From an uncultured Alistipes sp. (lineage in GTDB: Bacteria > Bacteroidota > Bacteroidia > Bacteroidales > Rikenellaceae), in contig CALUKI010000014.1 of the NCBI GenBank assembly GCA_944321175.1, positions 1 through 34,012 of the forward strand: a DNA stretch of 34,012 nt. The letters are read 5' to 3'. The notes beneath the pieces were generated by a model. It saw only the letters and a list, made by a program, of their open reading frames with translations, was not told the origin of the DNA and did no database searches. A program made the translations under genes and the position numbers. Shown piece after piece: positions 6,285 to 13,984 of the stretch (its first letter is position 1; the number at the start of each line of letters is the position of its first letter).

Positions 6285-8360
6285 ATGGATTTCAAACTCG
6301 TGTCGGAATACAGCCCTACGGGCGACCAGCCCGAAGCCATCGCACAACTCGTCGGAGCCATCCGGCACGGGTCCAAACACAATACGCTGCTGGGAGTCAC
6401 CGGATCCGGAAAAACCTTTACCGTTGCCAACGTCATCGCCCAGATCAACAAACCGACCCTTGTCCTGAGCCACAACAAAACGCTTGCGGCACAGCTTTAC
6501 GGCGAATTCAAGAATTTCTTTCCCGACAATGCCGTAGAGTATTTCGTCTCCTACTACGACTACTACCAGCCCGAAGCCTACCTTCCGGCCACCGACACCT
6601 TCATCGAAAAGGATCTCTCGATCAACGACGAAATCGAAAAGCTGCGGTTGCAGACAACTGCGACCCTGTTGTCGGGCCGGCAGGATGTGATTGTCGTCTC
6701 GTCGGTATCGTGCCTCTACGGTTGCGGAAACCCGGAAGATTTCCATTCGACCTCCGTATCGTTCAAGGTCGGGGAGGTCGTCAGCTACAAGCACTTCCTC
6801 TACAAACTCGTCGAAGCGCTCTACACCCGCACCGAACGCGATCTGCAGCCGGCAACCTTCCGCGTAAACGGCGATACGGTCGATATCATGGCGGCATTCG
6901 GCGAATTCGGATGCCAGTGCTATCGGGTGATGTTTTTCGACAACGAGATCGAGGCGATCTGGATCATCGATCCCGTAACCGGAGCACGCATACAATCGAT
7001 CGATGCACTGACGGTCTACCCCGCCAGCCTCTTCGTCACCACGAAGGAGCGCATCAATTCCGCCGTGCAGCAAATCACGCTCGATTTGGGGAAACAGATC
7101 GAATTTTTCGAACGGGAAGGACGTCTGGTGGAGGCACAGCGCATCAAACAGCGCGTGGAGTACGATCTGGAGATGATCAAGGAGCTGGGGTACTGTCCCG
7201 GCATCGAGAACTATTCGCGATATTTCGACGGTCGCGCCGAGGGCACGAGACCGTTCTGCCTGCTCGACTATTTTCCGAAAGATTACTTGCTGGTCATCGA
7301 CGAGAGCCACGTTACCCTCCCGCAGGTGCACGGCATGTACGGCGGCGACCGCGCCCGCAAGGAGAATCTCGTGGAGTACGGGTTCCGCCTGCCGGCCGCC
7401 AAGGACAACCGGCCGCTGCGCTTCGAGGAGTTCGAACGCATGATGGGAACGACGATCTACATCAGCGCCACGCCCGCCGAATATGAACTGATGAAGAGCG
7501 AAGGGGTCGTCGTCGAGCAGCTGATCCGTCCGACGGGACTGGTCGATCCGCCGCTGGAGGTGCGCGTCACGGAGAATCAGATCGACGACCTGCTCGAAGA
7601 GATCGACAGGCGCGTGCGCGTCGAAGACAAGGTGCTCGTCACGACCATCACCAAACGCATGGCCGAGGAGCTGTCGAAGTATTTCGACCGCATCGGCGTG
7701 CGCAACCGCTACATCCACTCCGACATCGACACGCTCGAACGCATCCAGATCCTCGAAGACCTGCGGGCCGGGATGTTCGACGTGCTGGTCGGCGTCAACC
7801 TGCTGCGTGAGGGGCTGGACCTGCCGGAGGTGGGGCTTGTCGCCATTCTCGATGCCGACAAGGAGGGTTTTCTGCGCAACGTGCGTTCCATCACGCAGAT
7901 TGCGGGACGCGCCGCCCGTCATGCCAACGGGAATGTGATTCTCTACGCCGACCGATGCACCGATTCGATGCGTTACGCCATCGTCGAGAGCAACCGCCGC
8001 AGGGAGAAGCAGGTGCAGTACAACCTCGAACACCGGATGCTGCCCCGGCAGGCGCAAAAGAGCGGCACGGGACAAAGCACGCTGCTGGCAGGTCAGGGAG
8101 AAAAGATACAGGAGGCCAAGCCGGTACGCTATCCGTTGGGAGAGAGCCAATACATGCAGGCGGCAGACGTACAGCGCACCTATGCGGCGAGCGAGAATCT
8201 CGATTCGTTGATCGACAAGGCCCGCGAAGAGATGGAACGTGCGGCGAAGGCGCTCGATTTTCTTGCGGCGGCGAAGTTCCGCGACCGCATGTACGAATTG
8301 CAGAAACTGCGAGACGAACGCCGGAAAGGAAACATCCGGCAACTCCGGCCCGGAGAATAG
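6285..8360 (+). CDS. uvrB: excinuclease ABC subunit UvrB
   Basis: UvrB is the damage-verifying helicase-like subunit of nucleotide excision repair, loaded by UvrA and incised with UvrC. I use the ATG at 6285 (691 residues, normal length). The frame is open back to 6108, but the extension is not UvrB-like and the promoter box at 6273-6280 lies inside it. Walker A is GVTGSGKT (37-44). The beta-hairpin that clamps DNA follows at VEYFVSYYDYYQPEAYLP, and Walker B is VIDESHVTLPQ. Helicase motifs include TTIYISATP, VLVTTITKRMAEEL, and the motif V-VI region DVLVGVNLLREGLDLPEV and QIAGRAAR. The C-terminal UVR motif that binds UvrC is LIDKAREEMERAAKALDFLAAAKFRD. No SOS (LexA) box is recognised. It stands alone, facing gtrA tail to tail. 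Confidence 0.98.
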   Translation: MDFKLVSEYSPTGDQPEAIAQLVGAIRHGSKHNTLLGVTGSGKTFTVANVIAQINKPTLVLSHNKTLAAQLYGEFKNFFPDNAVEYFVSYYDYYQPEAYLPATDTFIEKDLSINDEIEKLRLQTTATLLSGRQDVIVVSSVSCLYGCGNPEDFHSTSVSFKVGEVVSYKHFLYKLVEALYTRTERDLQPATFRVNGDTVDIMAAFGEFGCQCYRVMFFDNEIEAIWIIDPVTGARIQSIDALTVYPASLFVTTKERINSAVQQITLDLGKQIEFFEREGRLVEAQRIKQRVEYDLEMIKELGYCPGIENYSRYFDGRAEGTRPFCLLDYFPKDYLLVIDESHVTLPQVHGMYGGDRARKENLVEYGFRLPAAKDNRPLRFEEFERMMGTTIYISATPAEYELMKSEGVVVEQLIRPTGLVDPPLEVRVTENQIDDLLEEIDRRVRVEDKVLVTTITKRMAEELSKYFDRIGVRNRYIHSDIDTLERIQILEDLRAGMFDVLVGVNLLREGLDLPEVGLVAILDADKEGFLRNVRSITQIAGRAARHANGNVILYADRCTDSMRYAIVESNRRREKQVQYNLEHRMLPRQAQKSGTGQSTLLAGQGEKIQEAKPVRYPLGESQYMQAADVQRTYAASENLDSLIDKAREEMERAAKALDFLAAAKFRDRMYELQKLRDERRKGNIRQLRPGE

Positions 8361-8370
8361 CCAGTTTCGC

Positions 8371-8571
8371 ATGCGTCATTTCCCGACGACGTACAAGGTC
8401 CATTCCCAAACACAACCGGAAAAAGTGAAAAAAGAGGCGGTTCTTTTCATCAAGGGCATCCTCATGCCGCATTACGACCGTTACGGCCGGGACTGCCCCC
8501 TGTTCTCGCCCTTTCTGCCGAACGGGTTCCGTCTCTTTTATTCGACTATTCGACGGCGCCCCGAAAGGTAA
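8371..8571 (+). CDS. possible 66-residue hypothetical protein
   Basis: An ATG 10 nt after the uvrB stop opens a 66-codon frame whose end overlaps the 3' end of gtrA (opposite strand) by 26 nt. By my count 44 of the 66 codons end in G or C, close to what real genes here look like, and TAC, GAC and TTC are preferred as in neighbours. The product is basic (ends in RRRPER) and has no motif, signal peptide or membrane segment I can name. A possible hairpin at 8426-8449 falls within it. It may be a real downstream cistron of uvrB or chance. Confidence 0.2.
   Translation: MRHFPTTYKVHSQTQPEKVKKEAVLFIKGILMPHYDRYGRDCPLFSPFLPNGFRLFYSTIRRRPER
8426..8449 (-). terminator. weak candidate terminator for the gtrA operon
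   Basis: Read leftwards, TGAAAAGA and the TCTTTTTTCA arm pair around the loop ACCGCC, with two unpaired bases, and the stem runs directly into further T-rich sequence (CACTTTTT). The stem is A+T-rich, so this is a weak assignment, but it is the only such structure between the convergent uvrB and gtrA. Confidence 0.35.
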
Positions 8572-9037
8572 AGTAACGCGCCGCAAGAAAGCTGTACAGC
8601 GCGGAAAGAGCCGAGGTCACAAGTTTTGCAGGCGTCGGCCAGATATCGAATACCTCCACGAAGAGCTTCATGCAAAGATAGTTGAGCAGAACGGCGCCTC
8701 CGACCGACAGGGCATACCGGAACAATTGGGTACGGGTACGCAGCGGCGACGAACGAAACGCGATGTTGCGGTTGAGCCAGAAACCCGTAAAAAAGGTGAT
8801 GGGAAAGACCAGGAACAAGGATGCAATCGGCGCCGACATATAGACAAGGCCCAAATCGATAAACCGATCCTCACCGACCACATAATGGTAGATCAGGAAG
8901 TACCACATCGCATCCAGCAACAGATTCAGTCCGCCGCAGAAGGCATAACGGAAAAGTTGCCGGGAGACAATCCCGTCGAGCCGATGCCAATAAAACCGAT
9001 CGACAATACGGGTCAACAACGATGCGGGCGAGATCAT
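8546..9037 (-). CDS. GtrA-family membrane protein
   Basis: The 163-residue protein starts at the ATG at 9037, which overlaps the stop of the HU/SPOR gene as ATGA, so translation is coupled. The frame runs further upstream but that part is the shadow of the SPOR gene. Four hydrophobic segments (about residues 23-45, 56-78, 94-114 and 128-150) and features such as FRYAFCGGLNLLLDAMWY, FPITFFTGFWLNRNIAFR and LYSFLAARYFTFR identify the GtrA family. Such proteins are thought to carry or flip polyprenyl-phosphate-linked sugars in cell-surface polysaccharide or glycolipid synthesis. No glycosyltransferase partner is adjacent. It is the last gene of the leftward series from ribE. Confidence 0.85.
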   Translation of the reverse strand: MISPASLLTRIVDRFYWHRLDGIVSRQLFRYAFCGGLNLLLDAMWYFLIYHYVVGEDRFIDLGLVYMSAPIASLFLVFPITFFTGFWLNRNIAFRSSPLRTRTQLFRYALSVGGAVLLNYLCMKLFVEVFDIWPTPAKLVTSALSALYSFLAARYFTFRGAVE

Positions 9038-10065
9038 TTTTTGCTGTAAATCCAGAGGTCCGGCCACATGTCCCGATGCTCGCGGACATACCGTTCGCAG
9101 ACGCTGCGGTCCTGTGAAGCACAGGGGGTGACCATGTATTTCGCACCGAAGGGATAGACCGCCGCCGTTATCGACGGACTCTTCCGAAGCAGTTCGTCGC
9201 GGCAGCGGGCCGCATTCCCTTCCGTCGAAAAGACTCCGTAAACCACATAGCTCCATCCCGATTGCATGCGTTCGGGAAGCGCTTCATTTGTCGAAACCGC
9301 CTGCACCGATCCGCCCGAACCATCGTTCCGGCCCTCAGCGGCGGACTCCGATGCCGACGCCCCTGCCGCTGCAAGCGGTTGCCGCACCCCGGCCGACGGC
9401 TCCTCCGGCGCCAGGGCGGTGTCATCTCCCCTCCCTGAAGGAATACGCTCGTCGGCAGATGCCGGTCGAAGAGACTCCGCAGTCCCATGCTCCCCTACCG
9501 GCGTTGAAACGGACTCCGGCGTGGTCTGAGCCGGGACATCATGAATTTGATCCGAAATACGACGCACCTCCGCACGCCGGCCCCGATGGGCTTCCGCGCC
9601 GGGTCCAAACTGCAGGTAACCGAATACTCCCGCCGCGATCAGCACCGCGACGACAGCCGTTGCAACGACGAAGCGATTCATACGCGAAGGCAGCGACACG
9701 ACGTCATCGGCAAGCGGATTCAGCCGTGCGGCAAATTCCTTCTCCGGCACAAATGAGCGATGGCGCAGGACTCCGATCCCTTCAAGTGTCAGCACCTCTC
9801 CGTCGCGGACCTTCGCAAGCCAGCGATCGAAAATCATCCGGGCCTGCATCTCGTCGCACCCGGCAGCCCGGCGAATCAGATCGACCAATGACGCGCCCCC
9901 TTCATTCGATCGGAACTCGATTTCATTGTACGGTGCGGCAATCTGCCGGCGCGACAGCCGTCGGGCGCCGCGATGCACCACACAAAGCGCACCTACGCCC
10001 GGAATCACGACCGGCCGATGGGCAAGCAGTTCCCCGCAAATAATTTTATTGACCTCTGCTACCAT
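9034..10065 (-). CDS. HU-like (CCDC81-type) / SPOR domain membrane protein
   Basis: The 343-residue protein has three parts. Residues 1-118 (PVVIPGVGAL, YNEIEFRSNEGG, EVLTLEGIGVLRHR) resemble the paired HU-CCDC81 domains known from Bacteroidota proteins that carry a C-terminal SPOR domain. One membrane helix spans about 131-152. A Ser/Ala/Glu-rich linker (about 153-267) crosses part of the periplasm, and a SPOR domain (268-343, SYVVYGVFSTEGNAARC) would bind denuded septal peptidoglycan glycans. The protein therefore probably joins the cytoplasm to the division-site cell wall. The cytosolic HU-like part could bind DNA or a protein; this is not known to me. It starts 33 nt after lgt and is coupled to gtrA by an ATGA overlap. 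Confidence 0.85.
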   Translation of the reverse strand: MVAEVNKIICGELLAHRPVVIPGVGALCVVHRGARRLSRRQIAAPYNEIEFRSNEGGASLVDLIRRAAGCDEMQARMIFDRWLAKVRDGEVLTLEGIGVLRHRSFVPEKEFAARLNPLADDVVSLPSRMNRFVVATAVVAVLIAAGVFGYLQFGPGAEAHRGRRAEVRRISDQIHDVPAQTTPESVSTPVGEHGTAESLRPASADERIPSGRGDDTALAPEEPSAGVRQPLAAAGASASESAAEGRNDGSGGSVQAVSTNEALPERMQSGWSYVVYGVFSTEGNAARCRDELLRKSPSITAAVYPFGAKYMVTPCASQDRSVCERYVREHRDMWPDLWIYSKK

Positions 10066-10098
10066 TCTTTATGCCAATGACAGGACAGAATCGGAATC

Positions 10099-11232
10099 CT
10101 AATGTCTGCGTCTGCGCATCGTCTTATGTGCCGTTTCCGGCAGCTCGGAGCCCTGTTCCGCAGTTTCAGCCTTCGGCGCCGGTTCTACGGCCGGACGGGT
10201 CAAGGCCCGCCAGATCATATAGAGGCCCAGCAGCACGAAAGGAATACTCAGCAATTGCCCCATGTTAAGCAGCATGCCCTGTTCGAACGCCTCCTGATCC
10301 TCCTTGATGAACTCGATGAAGAAACGGGTCAGAAAGACCCCGACCAGACCGACGCCAAAAAGCAGCCCCGGACGCCGGATGCCCGCATTGCGGCGGTAAT
10401 AGAGCCAGCTCAGCACGAGAAACGTCACCAAATAGCACAGTGCCTCGTAGAGTTGTGTGGGATGCTGCACGGGAACGGCATCGACCGGCATATCGCGATA
10501 AAGCCGCAGGAATTTGAAGCCCCACGGCCTGTCGGTAACGTTGCCCACGATCTCGGAATTGAGCAGGTTCCCGATACGGACGATTGCCCCGCCGACAGCT
10601 ACCGGAATCATGATCCTGTCGAGCGACCATACATACGGCAGCCTGTTTTTGCGCGAGAACAACCACAAGCCGATCAACAGGCCCACCGCAGCACCATGGC
10701 TCGCCATGCCGCCGTTGCGGATACCGGTAATGATCTCCAACGGATGTGCAAGGAAATAATCCGCTTCATAGAAAAGGCAGTGCCCCACACGCGAGCCGAT
10801 GATGGTGGCCAGCGTACCGTAGATGAAGACCGACTCCGACACCGATGAGGGCAAGCCCTCGCGCTTGCAAAAGTTGTCGAAGAACATGGCGGCAAAGAGA
10901 ATCGCCAGCATCCATGTCAGTCCGTAATAACGGATCTCTGTTTTCGACGTCAGGAGCCACAGCACGAACAGACAGACGACACCGACCGTCAAAATCAACG
11001 GGATGCCGGCCGTAAGCGCACCGGACGACGGTTTTGACCGCTTCTCTTTTCCTTTTTTAGCCGATGCCGGACGGCTGTTCTCCCGAATCAGGTTGTAAAT
11101 CAACCGCAGAACGACAATGCCGGCAAGGAGCTTCACGAGCAGTCCGAAAGGAATGTCCGCATGCACCAATTGCGGAATGGTGAAAAAAACGGGATCGGGA
11201 TCCCATACGACATACAAGGGATTGGACATCAT
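10099..11232 (-). CDS. lgt: prolipoprotein diacylglyceryl transferase Lgt
   Basis: Lgt transfers diacylglycerol from phosphatidylglycerol to the lipobox cysteine of lipoprotein precursors in the inner membrane. The signature is clear: IRYYGLTWMLAILF, GGMASHGAAVGL, the Lgt box GAIVRIGNLLNSEIVG (about 217-232) with the conserved Arg, Asn and Glu, and HPTQLYEA. At 377 residues it is about 90 longer than many Lgt proteins. The canonical N-terminus (DPVFFTIP, about 12-19) is separated from IRYYGL by about 75 residues containing two more hydrophobic segments and a basic linker rich in Lys and Arg (about 51-70). The C-terminal tail is charged and ends in RRRRH. Two ATGs stand in tandem at 11232 and 11229. 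The gene is 15 nt after the histidine kinase. Confidence 0.95.
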   Translation of the reverse strand: MMSNPLYVVWDPDPVFFTIPQLVHADIPFGLLVKLLAGIVVLRLIYNLIRENSRPASAKKGKEKRSKPSSGALTAGIPLILTVGVVCLFVLWLLTSKTEIRYYGLTWMLAILFAAMFFDNFCKREGLPSSVSESVFIYGTLATIIGSRVGHCLFYEADYFLAHPLEIITGIRNGGMASHGAAVGLLIGLWLFSRKNRLPYVWSLDRIMIPVAVGGAIVRIGNLLNSEIVGNVTDRPWGFKFLRLYRDMPVDAVPVQHPTQLYEALCYLVTFLVLSWLYYRRNAGIRRPGLLFGVGLVGVFLTRFFIEFIKEDQEAFEQGMLLNMGQLLSIPFVLLGLYMIWRALTRPAVEPAPKAETAEQGSELPETAHKTMRRRRH

Positions 11233-11247
11233 TGCCTGCAGATCGAT

Positions 11248-12294
11248 TTATTTCATATCGCCGGGATCGGCCTTTTTCAACGTGAAGGAGAAGGTGCTGC
11301 CCGTACCCACTTCACTGCGCAGGGTAATATGTTCGCCATGCGCCTCGACGATATGTTTGACGATGGCCAGGCCGAGACCCGTTCCGCCATGTTCCCGCGA
11401 ACGGCCCTTGTCGGTGCGGTAAAAACGCTCGAAGACACGCGGAATATCCTCCTTGACAATGCCGACGCCCGTATCTTCCACTTCTATGAGGATCTTGTCG
11501 AGCATGTCCCGAAAACGGACCCTCGTCTGACCGCCCTCCTTGCCGTAACAAATCGAATTGGTCAGCAGGTTGACCATGACCTGCCCTACATAGTGCTTGT
11601 CGGCCAGCACCCAGAACGGCGAAGGCAGGGCATCCGCCCCCTTGACATGCAGTTTGATATGCCGCTCCTCGGCCTTCATCTCCAGCTGATCGGCAATCTC
11701 CTTCGTCAGTGCCACAATGTCGAACTGCTCCATCTTCAGGCGCGTCATATCGCTCTCCAGCTTCGCAATCGTATCCAGGTCGTTCACGATATTGATCAGG
11801 CGGTCGATACTTTTCTCCGTGCGTTCCAGATATTTGCGGTTGATCAGTTCATCCTCCAGCCCGCCGTCGAGCAATGTCGAGATGTAACCCTGAATATTGA
11901 ATATCGGCGTCTTCAGTTCATGCGCCACATTGCCCAGATACTCCTTGCGGAACTTCTCGGTCTCCTTCAGACGGGCAATCTCCATATCGTTGGTCTCGGC
12001 CCACGCCGACAGCTCCTCGGAGATGTTCTCCACATGCTTGTCCTTCAGTTCATCGAGAATCTCATGCGTATGCACGTTGCGGGAAAAGACAATCGAATAG
12101 ATCGGCTTGAGCTTGTAGGCGACGTATTTGCGGATCACAAAAAGCGCAAAGAGCGCCACCGCCAAAAACGTACCGGCAGCGACACACAATACGGCCCACC
12201 ACACGACATGGGCCGACGCCAGGGCAACGGCAACGATCGCCGCGGCCAGCAAGGCGACAAGCAATGACGAGGTCTCTTTTGTTTTAATGGTCAT
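11248..12294 (-). CDS. membrane sensor histidine kinase (PhoR/HisKA type)
   Basis: The 348-residue protein has two N-terminal membrane helices (about 9-29 and 31-54) with almost no periplasmic loop, then a short linker helix, so the signal is probably sensed in or next to the membrane or inside the cell. The dimerisation domain carries the phospho-accepting His125 in NVAHELKTP. The ATP-binding domain has the N box VNLLTNSICYG (Asn246), G1 DTGVGI (274-279), F box VFERFYRTDKGRSR and G2 GTGLGLA (304-310). All catalytic residues are present. No response regulator gene is next to it: ribE is 51 nt upstream and lgt 15 nt downstream. It could work with a regulator encoded elsewhere. Its position with lgt and the SPOR protein suggests an envelope role, which is inference. 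Confidence 0.93.
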   Translation of the reverse strand: MTIKTKETSSLLVALLAAAIVAVALASAHVVWWAVLCVAAGTFLAVALFALFVIRKYVAYKLKPIYSIVFSRNVHTHEILDELKDKHVENISEELSAWAETNDMEIARLKETEKFRKEYLGNVAHELKTPIFNIQGYISTLLDGGLEDELINRKYLERTEKSIDRLINIVNDLDTIAKLESDMTRLKMEQFDIVALTKEIADQLEMKAEERHIKLHVKGADALPSPFWVLADKHYVGQVMVNLLTNSICYGKEGGQTRVRFRDMLDKILIEVEDTGVGIVKEDIPRVFERFYRTDKGRSREHGGTGLGLAIVKHIVEAHGEHITLRSEVGTGSTFSFTLKKADPGDMK

Positions 12295-12345
12295 CGTTCA
12301 CAATATTATAAGTACGACAAATCCGTTACGGCAGGGCCGCAACGG

Positions 12346-12942
12346 TCAACATTTCATGTAATTCCGCATCAGGCGGGCAATGTATTTCCCCACGATGTCG
12401 AACTCGATATTCACGACCGAGCCGACACCGAGCCGGCAGAAGTTGGTATGCTCGAACGTATAGGGAATGATCGCCACACGGAATCCGTCCGGACGGGAAT
12501 CGCAAACCGTCAGGCTCACGCCATTGACCGCAACGGAGCCCTTTTCGACCGTACAGTTATCCCCTTGCGGCTCATAATGGAAGGTAAAGTACCAGCTGCC
12601 ACCGGCATCTTCCACCGCCGTGCATACGGCTGTCTGATCGACATGGCCCTGCACGATATGTCCGTCGAGCAGCGCATCGGGCTTCATCGACCGTTCGACA
12701 TTGACCAGATCGCCGACCTGCAGCAGGTCCAGATTGCTCCGCATCAGGGTCTCCTTCATGGCCGTGACGGTATAGGTATCCTCCGTCAGATCCACCACCG
12801 TAAGGCACACGCCGTTATGAGCGATGCTCTGATCGATTTTCAACTCGCGGCAGAAATCCGCCCTGAATGTAAAATGCTTGTTCTGCTGTTCGCTGCGCAC
12901 GGCCATTACGGTCGCCACCTGTTCGATTATACCGGAAAACAT
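12346..12942 (-). CDS. ribE: riboflavin synthase, alpha subunit
   Basis: The enzyme dismutates two molecules of 6,7-dimethyl-8-ribityllumazine into riboflavin and the 5-amino-6-ribitylamino-pyrimidinedione. The 198 residues form the two lumazine-binding repeats of the family: the first begins with the hallmark MFSGIIE and contains NGVCLTV, the second begins after GHIVQGHVD (about 93-101) and contains NGVSLTV. The conserved N-terminal SGIIE and both repeats are intact. The ATG at 12942 is fixed by the family start. A well-spaced -33/-7 promoter (13001-12970) lies upstream and no FMN riboswitch (RFN) pattern is evident. Other riboflavin genes are not adjacent; the histidine kinase follows after 51 nt, perhaps in the same transcript. 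Confidence 0.97.
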   Translation of the reverse strand: MFSGIIEQVATVMAVRSEQQNKHFTFRADFCRELKIDQSIAHNGVCLTVVDLTEDTYTVTAMKETLMRSNLDLLQVGDLVNVERSMKPDALLDGHIVQGHVDQTAVCTAVEDAGGSWYFTFHYEPQGDNCTVEKGSVAVNGVSLTVCDSRPDGFRVAIIPYTFEHTNFCRLGVGSVVNIEFDIVGKYIARLMRNYMKC

Positions 12943-12969
12943 ACGTCTCTCTCTGCTAAATTGGATTGC

Positions 12970-13001
12970 TAAAGTTAAACATTATTTCCCAAACGCCCAA
13001 A
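12970..13001 (-). promoter_or_regulatory. ribE promoter
   Basis: Read leftwards, TTTG (13001-12998) is followed after 20 nt by TAACTTTA (12977-12970), one mismatch from TAnnTTTG. Spacing and sequence fit the Bacteroidota primary sigma factor. The start of transcription would be near 12965, about 22 nt before the ribE ATG. Confidence 0.6.
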
Positions 13002-13034
13002 CGCGAACGGCAACTTCAGCACTCCGCAGCGGCA

Positions 13035-13664
13035 TCAATCGACGATCAGATGGAACTTTACACGATAAATCTTCTGAATGTCACGTTTTTTCAGAACCAT
13101 GTCGTCAAACCCGTCCGCCGCAGAAGCCGTCATACGGACCGTTCCGGCATCGGGGCCGCCGTGCAATCTGCGCAACGTCGTGATTTTGCGGGTAACAACG
13201 ACATAAAGGCCGCCGGGGATAATCGAATCCACGTCGATCTCCGACAAAAACACCAACGTTCCGGGCGGCAGAAGCCCGCCCATGTCACGGCCGTAATAAT
13301 ACATGGCATAATCGGCCTCCCGCCCCTCCGGCAGAATGATATTTCCGGAAGATGCCAGCAGATCGATCCCCCGAATCGACTTCTCGACATCGGCTTCATA
13401 AAAAGGTATCTGTATCCCCCTGTCATCGTTCTCCTCGACAAACATCTGCCCCCTGCCGGTCAACAGCCACAACATGTCGATCTGAGGGAAATGCTGGACG
13501 ATACGCTCAGCCAGTTTGCGCGATATGCCGTTATGGCCGCGCTTGATCTGATAGAGATTCTCTCCGCGTGAAAGGCCGATATAACGGGCAAAATAGTTCG
13601 TTGACATGTTCGCCCATTTTACGATACTTTCAATTCTTTGCCAATTATTTTGAATTTCGTGCAT
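13035..13664 (-). CDS. HTH regulator with degenerate S24 (LexA/CI-like) C-terminal domain
   Basis: I use the ATG at 13664 (209 residues). The frame reaches 13697, but that would run into the tRNA promoter and adds a basic stretch with no match. Residues 11-73 form an XRE-like helix-turn-helix (STNYFARYIGLSRGENLYQIKRG) followed by MLWLLTGRG, typical of Bacteroidota S24-type regulators. Residues 85-205 have the beta-rich S24 layout starting at IPFYEADVEKS. Where self-cleaving members have G-D-S-M, this one reads GRDMGGLL, so the nucleophile Ser is missing. Where a catalytic Lys is expected (VKRL), it reads LRRL. It is therefore probably a non-cleaving repressor or dimerisation module. It faces tRNA-Arg divergently across 37 bp. 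Confidence 0.8.
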   Translation of the reverse strand: MHEIQNNWQRIESIVKWANMSTNYFARYIGLSRGENLYQIKRGHNGISRKLAERIVQHFPQIDMLWLLTGRGQMFVEENDDRGIQIPFYEADVEKSIRGIDLLASSGNIILPEGREADYAMYYYGRDMGGLLPPGTLVFLSEIDVDSIIPGGLYVVVTRKITTLRRLHGGPDAGTVRMTASAADGFDDMVLKKRDIQKIYRVKFHLIVD

Positions 13665-13679
13665 TATTTTCAAATTTTT

Positions 13680-13695
13680 TTTGCACCTTTGCACC
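13680..13695. repeat. tandem 8-mer repeat between the S24-like regulator and tRNA-Arg
   Basis: TTTGCACC occurs twice head to tail (13680-13687, 13688-13695). The copies cover the tRNA -7 box and lie 16-31 bp upstream of the regulator's ATG. This makes them a candidate binding site for the regulator or simply part of the tRNA promoter. Confidence 0.55.
13684..13691 (+). promoter_or_regulatory. tRNA-Arg -7 promoter box
   Basis: CACCTTTG has one mismatch from TAnnTTTG and lies 10 nt before the first base of the mature tRNA, giving a leader of about five nucleotides. A T-rich tract precedes it. Confidence 0.5.
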
Positions 13696-13701
13696 ATCGT
13701 T

Positions 13702-13773
13702 GGTCTCGTAGTTCAATGGATAGAATATAAGATTCCGGTTCTTACGATGTGGGTTCGATTCCCGCCGAGATCA
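13702..13773 (+). tRNA. tRNA-Arg (anticodon CCG)
   Basis: A full cloverleaf folds from 72 nt. The acceptor stem is GGTCTCG with CGAGATC (one G-U pair), the D arm is GTTC/GAAT with an 8-nt loop, the anticodon stem is TAAGA/TCTTA with loop TTCCGGT (anticodon CCG, codon CGG), the variable loop is 4 nt, and the T arm is GTGGG-TTCGATT-CCCGC. The discriminator base is A13773 and CCA is not encoded. No integrase or duplicated 3' end is seen, so it is not being used as an attachment site in this window. Confidence 0.96.
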
Positions 13774-13984
13774 CTTTCTCTTTTATTCTCAGAACTTTCA
13801 GCCGTTTTTTCAGGGTGCTTTAATATTTCCTACAAAATTAATAACAAAATTCTATTTTCCAATATAAAATAGCAATTTTAGGCGCATTAATATTTCGCGA
13901 AGGCCGCACCGTTTGTTCCGTTCGAAATCCCGCAGCACCGATAAAAGGAAGAAAAGGGAGAATAGAGAGCCGATTTTTTATAAA

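Noticed and set aside
5675..7486. A plus-strand frame of 603 codons across dnaG, the spacer and uvrB
   Set aside because: It crosses two promoters and two real genes, and its composition is Arg/His-rich shadow sequence.
6243..8372. A 709-codon minus-strand open frame
   Set aside because: It mirrors uvrB in the complementary frame and has no recognisable motif.
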